In this document: piece after piece, positions 43,401-50,150 of the stretch
Layout: every line of letters begins with the position of its first letter
How positions within the stretch are numbered: the first letter of the stretch is position 1
Assembly: GCF_900188005.1 (NCBI RefSeq)
Contig: NZ_FZNR01000012.1
Coordinates: 186,001 to 250,000, forward strand
Length of the DNA stretch: 64,000 nucleotides
DNA from: Actinoplanes regularis
Lineage (GTDB): Bacteria > Actinomycetota > Actinomycetes > Mycobacteriales > Micromonosporaceae
Direction: 5' to 3'
Made by a program: the position numbers and the translations under genes
The notes under the pieces: model-generated
Databases searched by the model: none
Seen by the model: the letters and a program-made list of their open reading frames with translations, nothing else
What the model was told of the DNA's origin: nothing

Positions 43401-44564
43401 CCGGTGACCTGGCTGCAGCGGGCACTTGCTGAGTTCGAGCGGCTCGACGACGGCGCGGGGCAATGCCGCACGTTGGACCGGCTGACTTTCGCCTTGTACC
43501 GGCAGGGCGCCTACAGCGAGGCGCTCGAGATGGCCGGGCGACACCTTGAGTTGGCAACCCGTCTCGGTGACCTCACCGCGATCAGCGCAGCGCTGGAGCA
43601 CACCGGCCTCGTTTACGTGAACACCGGTCGGCCCGAGGCAGCATTCCATCACCTACGCCGATCGTTGAGCACCGCCGAGGAAGCCGGTGATCGACAGCGG
43701 ATGCTCAATGCGGCCTGTAACCTCGGATTCGCTGCGCAGCGTGGTACCGACCACGTCCAGGCAATCGATTCTTACATGCATGCCCTGCAAGTCGCGCGAG
43801 ACATCGGCGCTGGGCAGACCGCGAACATCATTGTCGGCAACATCGGCGAGATCTACCGTGACGAAGGGATGTTCGAGCAGGCACGAATCTGTGCGATGCG
43901 CTCACTTCGAGTGGCGGTCGAACTGCGCGATTGGATGATCGTGACCGATCAGGTCGCCAATCTCGGCGTTGTCGCCGCTGCCGAGGGCGACGACGAAGCG
44001 GCCCAGCCGCTACTGGAACGAGCCATCGAGATGGCTCGCCACCTCAGCCTTCCGTATTTCCTATGTGTCTCACTGCACCGTTTGGCCAAACTTCACCTGG
44101 CTGCCGGTCGCGCCGAATCTGCAGAGCGCCTGAACTCGGAGGCGCTACGCATCGCCAAGGATCATGACGAACGAGACACCCGCGTCAGTGCCTACATCTT
44201 CTCGATTCATTTACGGGTCCGGGCTGCACGCCTGCAGCCGCTGACCGCCACGGAAGTGCTACGCAGAGCGATCGACGAATCGAGCGAGCCGCATGAAGTC
44301 GCGGCACTGCTCGATGCCGTGTGGCAGCTCGATCCGCGCGACGAAGACGCACGGACGACGGCCGCTGACATCTACCGCACGCTCTACAAACGAGCGCCCA
44401 GCATCGAATACCGACGCGCCTACCAACGGCTCACCAACGACGTGCTTCCGCCTGGCCCGCCGCTGCCCGAGCTACCTGACTGGATCGCGGCCGAGGACGG
44501 CGCCGACCTCGACGACCTGCTGGAACGGATAGACCGCTCGGCGCGCGAGCCCCGAGCGGTCTGA
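40500..44564 (+). CDS. Soluble-adenylyl-cyclase-like protein: tandem class III cyclase domains, AAA ATPase, TPR
   Basis: The protein (1354 aa; a GTG at 40464 would add 12) makes cAMP or cGMP in principle. Domain C1 (about 65-210) has both metal-binding Asp residues, in LFADVAGFTTM (Asp74) and VDFAGDALVGMF (Asp124). Domain C2 (about 275-440) replaces that second motif by TDDKGTVMVAVFG but keeps YAVVGDAVNLAARLM, with the transition-state Asn/Arg. A STAND/AAA module follows with Walker A GEAGIGKT (489-496), then TPR-like helices to the end. This is the order and asymmetry of mammalian sAC. Codon use looks less GC-biased than in its neighbours. It is flanked by DyP-linked genes and is convergent with the second DyP. 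Confidence 0.85.
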   Translation: MMIDNHESKTEIGKAARQGVTDDLSRPASQIATELAATWRSYLPDHAMGLLRTRGTVGNLPLTEKVAAVVLFADVAGFTTMAESLAGSGSYGTERLTSVINQWFAVTAEAIVTAGGSVVDFAGDALVGMFRYTPETASVVARRAMRCAEIIREATASVSPVPTPDGQRPLAIRIGLASGPLLVMILGDFATRLQHLVAGPALDSAVAALHRAERDEIAVDPHLLDIAGPAIAVPAAPVVPVAPIAELEELLAPFLHSAIRTRLRSGRHELINEHRKVTTAFVRLPDLSADDPDTVQTLQRYLGTGVAIIERYGGHLRHLMTDDKGTVMVAVFGTPVSHENDEERALRCCIELLALPGGPYRGGITTGRVYCGEVGSDLRREYAVVGDAVNLAARLMQAAPAGHLLIDQATHDRVRDIILHPRPAAVAAKGKADPVPVWIVRETQEAGPPSIRPSTTHGPLVGRASELGLLDRFSRQVSAGVGQLIWLHGEAGIGKTRLADEMLCITRSLGFTEYTGGCRSHGMSTSYLIWRSIFRKLLEIDPDLPVPTQQEALTERISRYDGSGLRAPLLAAVINLPMADNELTAQLEPSGREELLRSTLLAALRDRTVAGPLILLLEDCHWIDPASLALLEHLVQQIADLPVLVVATSRESMPEKLTGPAHVADLRLAQMIREDAEQLATLRLRERHGEEIAIAPEVLRQISEQANGNAFYVEELVSYLHGRGIDPGDPRALVGVPVPDNLQRLVMARIDQLSDDEKATIKVASVIGRRFQPPWIASVYPAAGTAPQVAGHLGRLHALDLTPRIVPGAQAEYQFKHPVTQEAAYQSITYDTRASLHERVGLFIEETYADRLAQYVDVLAHHYARTERTDKQRDWFRAAGDRAKEMFANETATYYYGLLLPLLAEAERAELHVEIGSVHQHTGQWAEAEDHYLQAMRLARTTGRRDVLASAQRQLGDLLMYTRSDDEPVTWLQRALAEFERLDDGAGQCRTLDRLTFALYRQGAYSEALEMAGRHLELATRLGDLTAISAALEHTGLVYVNTGRPEAAFHHLRRSLSTAEEAGDRQRMLNAACNLGFAAQRGTDHVQAIDSYMHALQVARDIGAGQTANIIVGNIGEIYRDEGMFEQARICAMRSLRVAVELRDWMIVTDQVANLGVVAAAEGDDEAAQPLLERAIEMARHLSLPYFLCVSLHRLAKLHLAAGRAESAERLNSEALRIAKDHDERDTRVSAYIFSIHLRVRAARLQPLTATEVLRRAIDESSEPHEVAALLDAVWQLDPRDEDARTTAADIYRTLYKRAPSIEYRRAYQRLTNDVLPPGPPLPELPDWIAAEDGADLDDLLERIDRSAREPRAV

Positions 44565-44571
44565 GCATCCG

Positions 44572-45978
44572 TCAGACGGCGACGAGGGCGTCGAGTCGCG
44601 CCGAGCCGGCCAGCAGGTGCAGGGCGCGGATCGACGGTGCGAAGGCGTACACCGCTCCGGTCGTCGTCACGAAGCCGCCGAAGGCGGCCGCCGGGATTCC
44701 CCGGAGCACGTCGGGCGGCAGTGACTCCCCCGCCGCCCGGGCGTCCGGTCCGAGGACCGGGTCGAGGCCGTCGACGCCGGGGGCGGACCGTCCGTACCGG
44801 GAAAGGGTCGAGGCGGGGAATCCGGGGTCGGTCGCCCACCGCCGCTGCACGTGCTCGAACTGATCTTCGATGTTCGCCATGTAGGCGTTGAACAGCATGC
44901 CGCGCTCCTGGCCGTCGTCGGCCTCGCCCCGGTGCAGCCGCGATCCGAACGGGATCCCCCGGCGCAGCATCTTGTGGCCGCGGTCGCGGAACACCCCGTC
45001 CTCGCGCGGGTTCACCTTGCGGATGTGCGAGTAGCGCGGGGTCCGGGAGCCGTCGTCGTCGCCCTGGTAGGTGAAGGTGTTCAGGTCGCCGTCGCGGCCG
45101 GGTGCGGCGAGCGGCCGGCCGTCGAGGTGGCGGCCGAGCGCGCGGGCGGCGGCGTCCTCGGGGTCCGTGCTGAGCGAGGACATGTGCTGCCACCAGCCGG
45201 CGACGTCCTGGCGGAGCCGGCGGAAGACCTGGAAGGAGCCGTTGCGCATCCACGGTGCGGGGGTCGGCCGGGGCGTCCAGGTCGGCGGGCGGCGCTCGCC
45301 CGGGTGGCCGAGGAGGAACTCGCCGGCGGCGATTACCGGCGCGCCGGGGCGTACGGTGTCGGCGAACCCGCGGACGCCCGGCTGGGAGATGCCGTCGGCG
45401 AAGCCGAAGTGTTCGATGCGCCTGCCCTGGTCGTTGCGGAGTGCGTCGCCCCACTGGACGAGCAGCACTTCGAGGCCGTGGCGGGCGGCCTCGCGGACCT
45501 CGCCCTCGACCGCGTCCTGGAGGGTGTTCCGGGTGCGGGCGGCGACGGTCAGCAGTGCGTCGACCGGGCGCCCGGGGCCGCCGACCACCCACTGTGACGG
45601 GTCGCCGGGACCGAGGTCGCCGAGCAGCGCCGGTGCGGTGGTGATCGCGCCCGCGTCGTCGAGCCGGGTGCCGAGCGGGCCCTGCCAGAACGCGAGGTGA
45701 CCGGCGAGGTCACCGGCGACCTCGGGGTGCAGCAGGGTCAGGCCGGTCGCGGTGAGGCCGATGTTCAGCAGGGCCCGCGCCGGGGTGCCGTCCGGCGCGG
45801 GCCGGCTCTGCTGTATCTCATCGTCGCCCGTGGCGCGGGTGGCCGCCCCGGCCAGCCAGGCCCGTGCCCCGGCCCGGTCACTTCGGTAGGAGAGGAACAC
45901 AAAGGCCTGGTGGTCGCCGCGGAACGGCCGCAGGATGTTGCCCTGGATCTGCGCTGCGTCGGCCGGCAAGGAAGCCAT
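44572..45978 (-). CDS. DyP-type peroxidase without signal peptide
   Basis: The 468-residue enzyme is a paralogue of 37638-39197: GFADG distal motif, proximal His in HIRKVNPRED, LFNAYMANIEDQFEHVQRRW, and a shared C-terminus (FGGFVTTTGAVYAFAP). It begins directly at MASLPADAAQIQGNIL, so it should remain in the cytoplasm. AGGAG lies about 10 nt before the ATG. Only 7 bp separate its stop from that of the convergent cyclase gene. Confidence 0.9.
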   Translation of the reverse strand: MASLPADAAQIQGNILRPFRGDHQAFVFLSYRSDRAGARAWLAGAATRATGDDEIQQSRPAPDGTPARALLNIGLTATGLTLLHPEVAGDLAGHLAFWQGPLGTRLDDAGAITTAPALLGDLGPGDPSQWVVGGPGRPVDALLTVAARTRNTLQDAVEGEVREAARHGLEVLLVQWGDALRNDQGRRIEHFGFADGISQPGVRGFADTVRPGAPVIAAGEFLLGHPGERRPPTWTPRPTPAPWMRNGSFQVFRRLRQDVAGWWQHMSSLSTDPEDAAARALGRHLDGRPLAAPGRDGDLNTFTYQGDDDGSRTPRYSHIRKVNPREDGVFRDRGHKMLRRGIPFGSRLHRGEADDGQERGMLFNAYMANIEDQFEHVQRRWATDPGFPASTLSRYGRSAPGVDGLDPVLGPDARAAGESLPPDVLRGIPAAAFGGFVTTTGAVYAFAPSIRALHLLAGSARLDALVAV

Positions 45979-46176
45979 CGTCGGAACGTCTCCTGCTTCA
46001 GTCGGGCATTGATTGCCTCCGGACGATCCCGAACGCGGCCCGATCCGGCACCCCTCCTGTCAGGAATCCGATCAACAAGCATGGTGGACCGCCGATGCGA
46101 TGAGGGGTCGGCGGACGCCGCCGAGATCGAGACCCTTCGCACAGGCAAGCCCTTCGCGAACGGCGGCAGCGGGAGT

Positions 46177-46195
46177 GTAGGTTAGCCTTTCCTAA
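46177..46195. promoter_or_regulatory. IdeR/DtxR iron box
   Basis: The 19-mer gtaggttagcctttcctaa matches the established DtxR/IdeR consensus TTAGGTTAGSCTAACCTAA at 16 of 19 positions. It lies 18 bp upstream of the small ORF that opens the ABC exporter operon, so the operon is probably repressed by iron-loaded IdeR and induced in iron limitation. Confidence 0.75.
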
Positions 46196-46212
46196 ATTCA
46201 TGAGGGCAGGAC

Positions 46213-46314
46213 ATGCGCGGCAGGAAACACGATCTCGGCATCGGCATCGCCGCGCTCTTGATCATCAATGCCTTGAGCATCGCGATCGTCGGCCGCACCG
46301 AGGTGGTGGCATGA
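46213..46314 (+). CDS. 33-residue membrane peptide opening the iron-box ABC operon
   Basis: A short frame encodes MRGRKHDLGIGIAAL, then a hydrophobic LIINALSIAIV core and GRTEVVA: a basic N-terminus, one membrane helix and a short tail. The stop overlaps the ABC start as ATGA. A ggcagg-ac site precedes the ATG. It could be a real small subunit of the transporter or a leader whose translation sets expression of the next gene. I do not recognise a family. Confidence 0.6.
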   Translation: MRGRKHDLGIGIAALLIINALSIAIVGRTEVVA

Positions 46315-47948
46315 GTCTGCTCACCCGGGCCCTTTCGGGTCGTCGTCGGGACATCGCGCTGGGAACGCTGCTGGCGTCGACGTGGCAGGCGGGCGAGGCG
46401 GCCGTACCGTTCCTGATCGGGGTGATCATCGACCGGGCGGTCTCCGGCGGCCTCGGTGACCTCGCCCTCTGGCTGGGCGCGCTCGGCGTGGTCTACGTCT
46501 GCCTCAGCTACAGCTTCCGCTACGCGGACCGGATCGGCGAACGTATCTCCGAGCAGACCGCGCACGAACTCCGGATGCGGATCGTCCAGCGGGTGCTGCA
46601 CGAGCGCGGCGGCGCCGAGACCGATCGGCTGCCCGGCGCGCTCGTCTCGGTGGCGACCAGCGACGCGCGCCGGGTCGGGACGGTCGCCATGGCGGTCGTC
46701 TTCGGGATCTCGGCCGTCGGGGCCGTGCTGATCGCCGCGGTGCTGCTGCTGTCGGTGTCGCTGCCGCTCGGCCTGCTGGTGCTGCTCGGCACGCCGCCGC
46801 TGATCCTGCTGACCCGGCTGATCGGGAAGCCCCTCGAAGCGCGCAGCGAGACGGAGCAGGAGCACGCGGCGCACGCTTCCGGGGTGGCCGCGGACCTGGT
46901 CGCCGGGCTGCGGGTGGTCAAGGGCCTGCGCGCCGAGAGCGCGGCAGTGACCCGGTACCGGGACCGGAGCCGGGCGGCACTCGCGGCGACCGTGCACGCG
47001 TCGCGCACCGAGGCGGCGTACCAGGGAATGGTTGTGCTCTTGAGCGGGGTCTTCCTCGCGATCATCGCGGTGGTCGGCGGGATCCTCGCGGTGCGGGGCG
47101 AACTGACCGTGGGGCAGCTGATCTCGTCGGTGGGTCTCGCGCAGTTCCTGGTCGGGCCGATGTGGACATTCGGCTGGGCCGGCACGAGCATCGCGCAGGG
47201 GCGGGCTTCGGCCCGCCGGATTGCGGCGGTCCTCGACGCGCCTCCGGCGGTGCGCGGAGGTTCGGCCGATCCGGTGGTGCCGGTCCGAGGAGCTTTGGCG
47301 GTACGGCGATCCGGGCTGAAGTTCGAGGTCGCCCCCGGCGAGTTCGTAGGAATCGTGGCGTCCGACCCGGCTCTGGCGGCGTCGCTGGTCCGGCTGTTCG
47401 GGCGCGCCTGTGACCCCGAGGACGGCACGATCACCCTCGACGGCAGGCCGTTGACAGACCTGTCCCCCACGTCGCTGCGTTCCGTGGTGCTCGCCACGGA
47501 CCACCACACCGACCTGTTCGACGGAACGCTCCGCGAGGCGATCTCGCTCTCCGGCCGCGCCCCGGCGGAAGCCGTCGAGGCGGCGATGGTCGCGGCGGAC
47601 GCCGACGAGGTGGAGCGGACCCTGCCGTCCGCGAATCTCGAGGTGCGAACCCTGTCCGGTGGGCAGAAGCAGCGGGTCGCGCTGGCCCGGGCGCTCGCCG
47701 CGGATCCACCGGTGCTGGTCGTGCACGATCCGACGACGGCCATGGACGCGGTGACCGAGGCGCGGATCGCCGGCCGGCTGCGCGGCATCCGGGCCGGACG
47801 GACGACGGTGCTGGTCACGACCAGCCCGGCGCTGCTGGCAGTCACCGACCGGGTGATCGTGCTGGCCGCGTCCGGCGCGTGCCACTCCGGTACCCACCGT
47901 GAGCTGCTCGCCTCCGAACCGACCTACCGAGAGACGGTGCTGGCATGA
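46311..47948 (+). CDS. ABC exporter half-transporter 1 with degenerate nucleotide site
   Basis: The 545-residue protein has six membrane helices in about 1-300 and an ABC domain from about 325. The signature LSGGQKQR (448-455) is intact. The Walker A loop is absent (GIVASDPALAAS at 347-358 instead of GxxGxGKS), Walker B reads VVHDP (470-474) rather than LLDEP, and the switch His is replaced (VTTSP). It cannot bind ATP normally and needs its partner 48141-50150. The IdeR box implies a role in iron acquisition, perhaps siderophore export or import as for IrtAB. Confidence 0.85.
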   Translation: MSLLTRALSGRRRDIALGTLLASTWQAGEAAVPFLIGVIIDRAVSGGLGDLALWLGALGVVYVCLSYSFRYADRIGERISEQTAHELRMRIVQRVLHERGGAETDRLPGALVSVATSDARRVGTVAMAVVFGISAVGAVLIAAVLLLSVSLPLGLLVLLGTPPLILLTRLIGKPLEARSETEQEHAAHASGVAADLVAGLRVVKGLRAESAAVTRYRDRSRAALAATVHASRTEAAYQGMVVLLSGVFLAIIAVVGGILAVRGELTVGQLISSVGLAQFLVGPMWTFGWAGTSIAQGRASARRIAAVLDAPPAVRGGSADPVVPVRGALAVRRSGLKFEVAPGEFVGIVASDPALAASLVRLFGRACDPEDGTITLDGRPLTDLSPTSLRSVVLATDHHTDLFDGTLREAISLSGRAPAEAVEAAMVAADADEVERTLPSANLEVRTLSGGQKQRVALARALAADPPVLVVHDPTTAMDAVTEARIAGRLRGIRAGRTTVLVTTSPALLAVTDRVIVLAASGACHSGTHRELLASEPTYRETVLA

Positions 47949-48046
47949 CGACACTGCTGCCAGTCGTCTCCAGCACCTGCCACTCCAGTACCCACCGTGA
48001 GCTGCTCGCCTCCGAACCGACCTACCGAGAGACGGTGCTGGCATGA
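47945..48046 (+). CDS. 33-codon mini-ORF made by the tandem duplication, first
   Basis: The frame starts at the ATG that overlaps the stop of ABC gene 1 (ATGA). It encodes MTTLLPVVSSTCH fused to the C-terminal sequence of gene 1 (THRELLASEPTYRETVLA), then ends in an ATGA overlap with the next mini-ORF. It is an N-terminus of gene 2 joined to a C-terminus of gene 1. Whether the peptide is stable is unknown; its likely effect is to keep ribosomes coupled across the repeat. Confidence 0.5.
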   Translation: MTTLLPVVSSTCHSSTHRELLASEPTYRETVLA

Positions 48047-48144
48047 CGACACGGCTGCCAGCCGCCCCCAGCACCTGCCACTCCAGTACCCACCGCGAAC
48101 TGCTCGCCTCCGAACCGACCTACCGAGAGACGGTGCTGGCATGA
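48043..48144 (+). CDS. 33-codon mini-ORF made by the tandem duplication, second
   Basis: This is the same structure as the first mini-ORF (MTTRLPAAPSTCH, then THRELLASEPTYRETVLA). It starts in an ATGA overlap with the first and ends in an ATGA overlap with ABC gene 2. Between the two copies only a few residues differ in the first ten. Confidence 0.5.
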   Translation: MTTRLPAAPSTCHSSTHRELLASEPTYRETVLA

Positions 48145-50150
48145 CGACACAGCTGCCAGTCGCCTCTGGACGGCGTACCGTCGCTGAACTCCGCACCCTG
48201 CTGCGGCCGCAACGTGGGCGGATGGCCGCGGCACTGGTCCTGCTCGTCGGCGGGACCGTGGCGGGGCTCGTCACGCCGCCGCTGCTCGGGCGGATCGTGG
48301 ACCTGGCGTCGAACGGGGGCGGCACCGGGGAGATCGTGCTCACCGGCGCCGGGCTGGTGCTGGGTGCGCTCGGCGAGGCGGCGCTGGCCGCGTGCGGGGC
48401 GGCGCTGCTGGCGCAGGGGGCCGAGAGCATGCTTGCCACGCTGCGGGAACGGTTCGTGGACTCGGCACTGCGGCTGCCCCTCGAGCAGGTGGAGAAGGCC
48501 GGCGCCGGGGACCTGACCTCGCGGGTCACCAACGACGTGGCGGCGATCGCGGAGGCCGCGCGCTCGGCGTTGCCGCGGTTCAGCCGCGCGGTGCTGACGA
48601 TCGTGCTGACGCTGGGCGGGATGGCCGCACTCGACTGGCGATTCTTGATCGCGGCGCTGATCGCCGTGCCGGTGCAGGCACGCACGGTGCGGTGGTACGC
48701 GCGGCGGGCCGGGCCGCTGTACAGCTCGCAACGCGTCGCGGTGGCGGCTCAGCAGCACCATCTACTCTCGACGATCGAGGGCGCGTCGACGATCAGGGCG
48801 TTCCGGATCGCGGACCCGCACGCCGCACGGGTGGGATCGAAGTCTCAGCGGGCGGTCGACCTGCTGCTGGCCGGGGTGGCGCTGCAGACCCGCTTCTACG
48901 CCCGGTTGCACGTGGCCGAGTTCGCGGGGCTGGCGGCGGTGCTGGGCACCGGCTTCTTCCTGGTACGCGGTGACGCGGTGTCGATCGGCACGGCGACCGC
49001 GGCGGCATTGTATTTCCATGGGCTGTTCAGTCCGATCAATGTGGCTCTGGCCCTCGTGGACGACGCGCAGGTGGCGGCGTCCGGGCTGAATCGGCTGGTC
49101 GGGGTTGCTGAGCTCGGGCAGGACTCGGCTGTGAGCCCGGCCGTGCCGGGGTCATCTCCCGCGTCGTCGTCGCCTTCGCCCGCACCGGCGGCGACGTCCA
49201 TGCCTGTGACCTCGCCCGCGACGTCAGCCGAACCATCGCCATCTTCCCCGTCCGCGCCGACATCCCAGCCCGTGACGTCAGCCGCGCCCTCGCCATCTTC
49301 CCCGCCGGCGCCAACGTCCCAGCCCGTGACGTCAGCCGCACTCTCGCCATCTTCCCCGCCGGCGCCGACATCCCAGCCCGTGACGTCAGCCGCGCCCTCG
49401 CCGCCTGCCGAGCCGGCGCCGCCTCCCGTGATGGTGTCTGGGTCGCACGCCGTGCTGGTTCGCGGGCTCAGCTTCTCCTATCGATCGGATCGTAAGGTGC
49501 TGTCCGATATCGATCTGACCGTTGCTCCGGGCGAGCGGGTCGCGATCGTCGGGTCCACCGGCGCTGGCAAGACCACCCTGGCCAAGGTCATCGCCGGCGT
49601 GCACCAGCCCACCACCGGCACGGTCAGCGTCCCGGCCGGGGACGTCGCCCTCGTCACGCAGGAGGTACACGTCTTCGCCGGACCGCTCGCCGAGGATCTG
49701 CGCCTGGCCCGACCGGCGGCGACCGACGACGAGGTCCGCGCCGCCCTGGCCGCGGTCGAGGCGCTGGCCTGGGTCGACCAGCTCCCCGACGGATCGGCCA
49801 CCGAGGTCGGCGCCGGCGGCCACACGCTGACCGCCGCTCAGGCCCAGCAGCTGGCCTTCGCCCGGCTGGTCCTGGCCGATCCCCCGGTCGCCATCCTCGA
49901 CGAGGCCACCGCGGAGGCCGGCAGCGCCGGCGCCCGACTGCTGGAACGCGCCGCCGCCGCGGCCCTGGCCGGCCGTGCCGCGGTGATCGTCGCTCACCGT
50001 CTCACCCAGGCCGCGTCCGCCGACCGCATCGTCGTACTGGACGCCGGACGCATCGTCGAGGTGGGTGACCACCGGGAGCTGACCTCCCGCCCAGGCCCCT
50101 ACGCGACTCTGTGGGAGGCGTGGTCCGACCAGCGACCCGACCGTGATTGA
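48141..50150 (+). CDS. ABC exporter half-transporter 2 with intact Walker motifs but no LSGGQ
   Basis: The 669-residue protein has six membrane helices (about 25-320), a Pro/Ser-rich linker (330-430) containing three 18-residue repeats, and an ABC domain. Walker A GSTGAGKT (471-478), the Q loop (VTQEVHVF), Walker B VAILDE (583-588) and switch His619 (VAHRL) are intact. The signature is TLTAAQAQQ rather than LSGGQ, and the D loop is lost (TAEAGSAG). This is the exact complement of half-transporter 1, so the heterodimer should have one composite ATP site. Start chosen at the third repeat's ATG. Confidence 0.87.
   Translation: MTTQLPVASGRRTVAELRTLLRPQRGRMAAALVLLVGGTVAGLVTPPLLGRIVDLASNGGGTGEIVLTGAGLVLGALGEAALAACGAALLAQGAESMLATLRERFVDSALRLPLEQVEKAGAGDLTSRVTNDVAAIAEAARSALPRFSRAVLTIVLTLGGMAALDWRFLIAALIAVPVQARTVRWYARRAGPLYSSQRVAVAAQQHHLLSTIEGASTIRAFRIADPHAARVGSKSQRAVDLLLAGVALQTRFYARLHVAEFAGLAAVLGTGFFLVRGDAVSIGTATAAALYFHGLFSPINVALALVDDAQVAASGLNRLVGVAELGQDSAVSPAVPGSSPASSSPSPAPAATSMPVTSPATSAEPSPSSPSAPTSQPVTSAAPSPSSPPAPTSQPVTSAALSPSSPPAPTSQPVTSAAPSPPAEPAPPPVMVSGSHAVLVRGLSFSYRSDRKVLSDIDLTVAPGERVAIVGSTGAGKTTLAKVIAGVHQPTTGTVSVPAGDVALVTQEVHVFAGPLAEDLRLARPAATDDEVRAALAAVEALAWVDQLPDGSATEVGAGGHTLTAAQAQQLAFARLVLADPPVAILDEATAEAGSAGARLLERAAAAALAGRAAVIVAHRLTQAASADRIVVLDAGRIVEVGDHRELTSRPGPYATLWEAWSDQRPDRD
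49236..49397 (+). repeat. Three 54-bp in-frame repeats in the linker of half-transporter 2
   Basis: Units start at 49236, 49290 and 49344 and encode SPSSPPAPTSQPVTSAAP-like 18-mers. A partial, diverged unit precedes them. The resulting disordered linker joins the membrane and ATPase domains. Confidence 0.88.

Larger units (their letters stand above)
47880..48172 (+). repeat. Three tandem 98-bp units at the junction of the two ABC genes
   Basis: Units start at tgccactcc (47880, 47978, 48076), with few differences. Each unit joins the 3' end of ABC gene 1 (coding GTHRELLASEPTYRETVLA) to the first codons of ABC gene 2 (MTT-LPV). Because 98 is not a multiple of three, each extra unit yields a separate frame with its own ATGA overlap. 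Confidence 0.9.

Noticed and set aside
46182..48074. Leftward 630-codon frame over ABC gene 1
   Set aside because: Antisense shadow. The forward strand has the ABC signature, membrane helices and an iron box at the right place.
47880..48172. CRISPR-like array
   Set aside because: Only three units, 98 bp long with no unique spacers; they are a duplicated gene junction.
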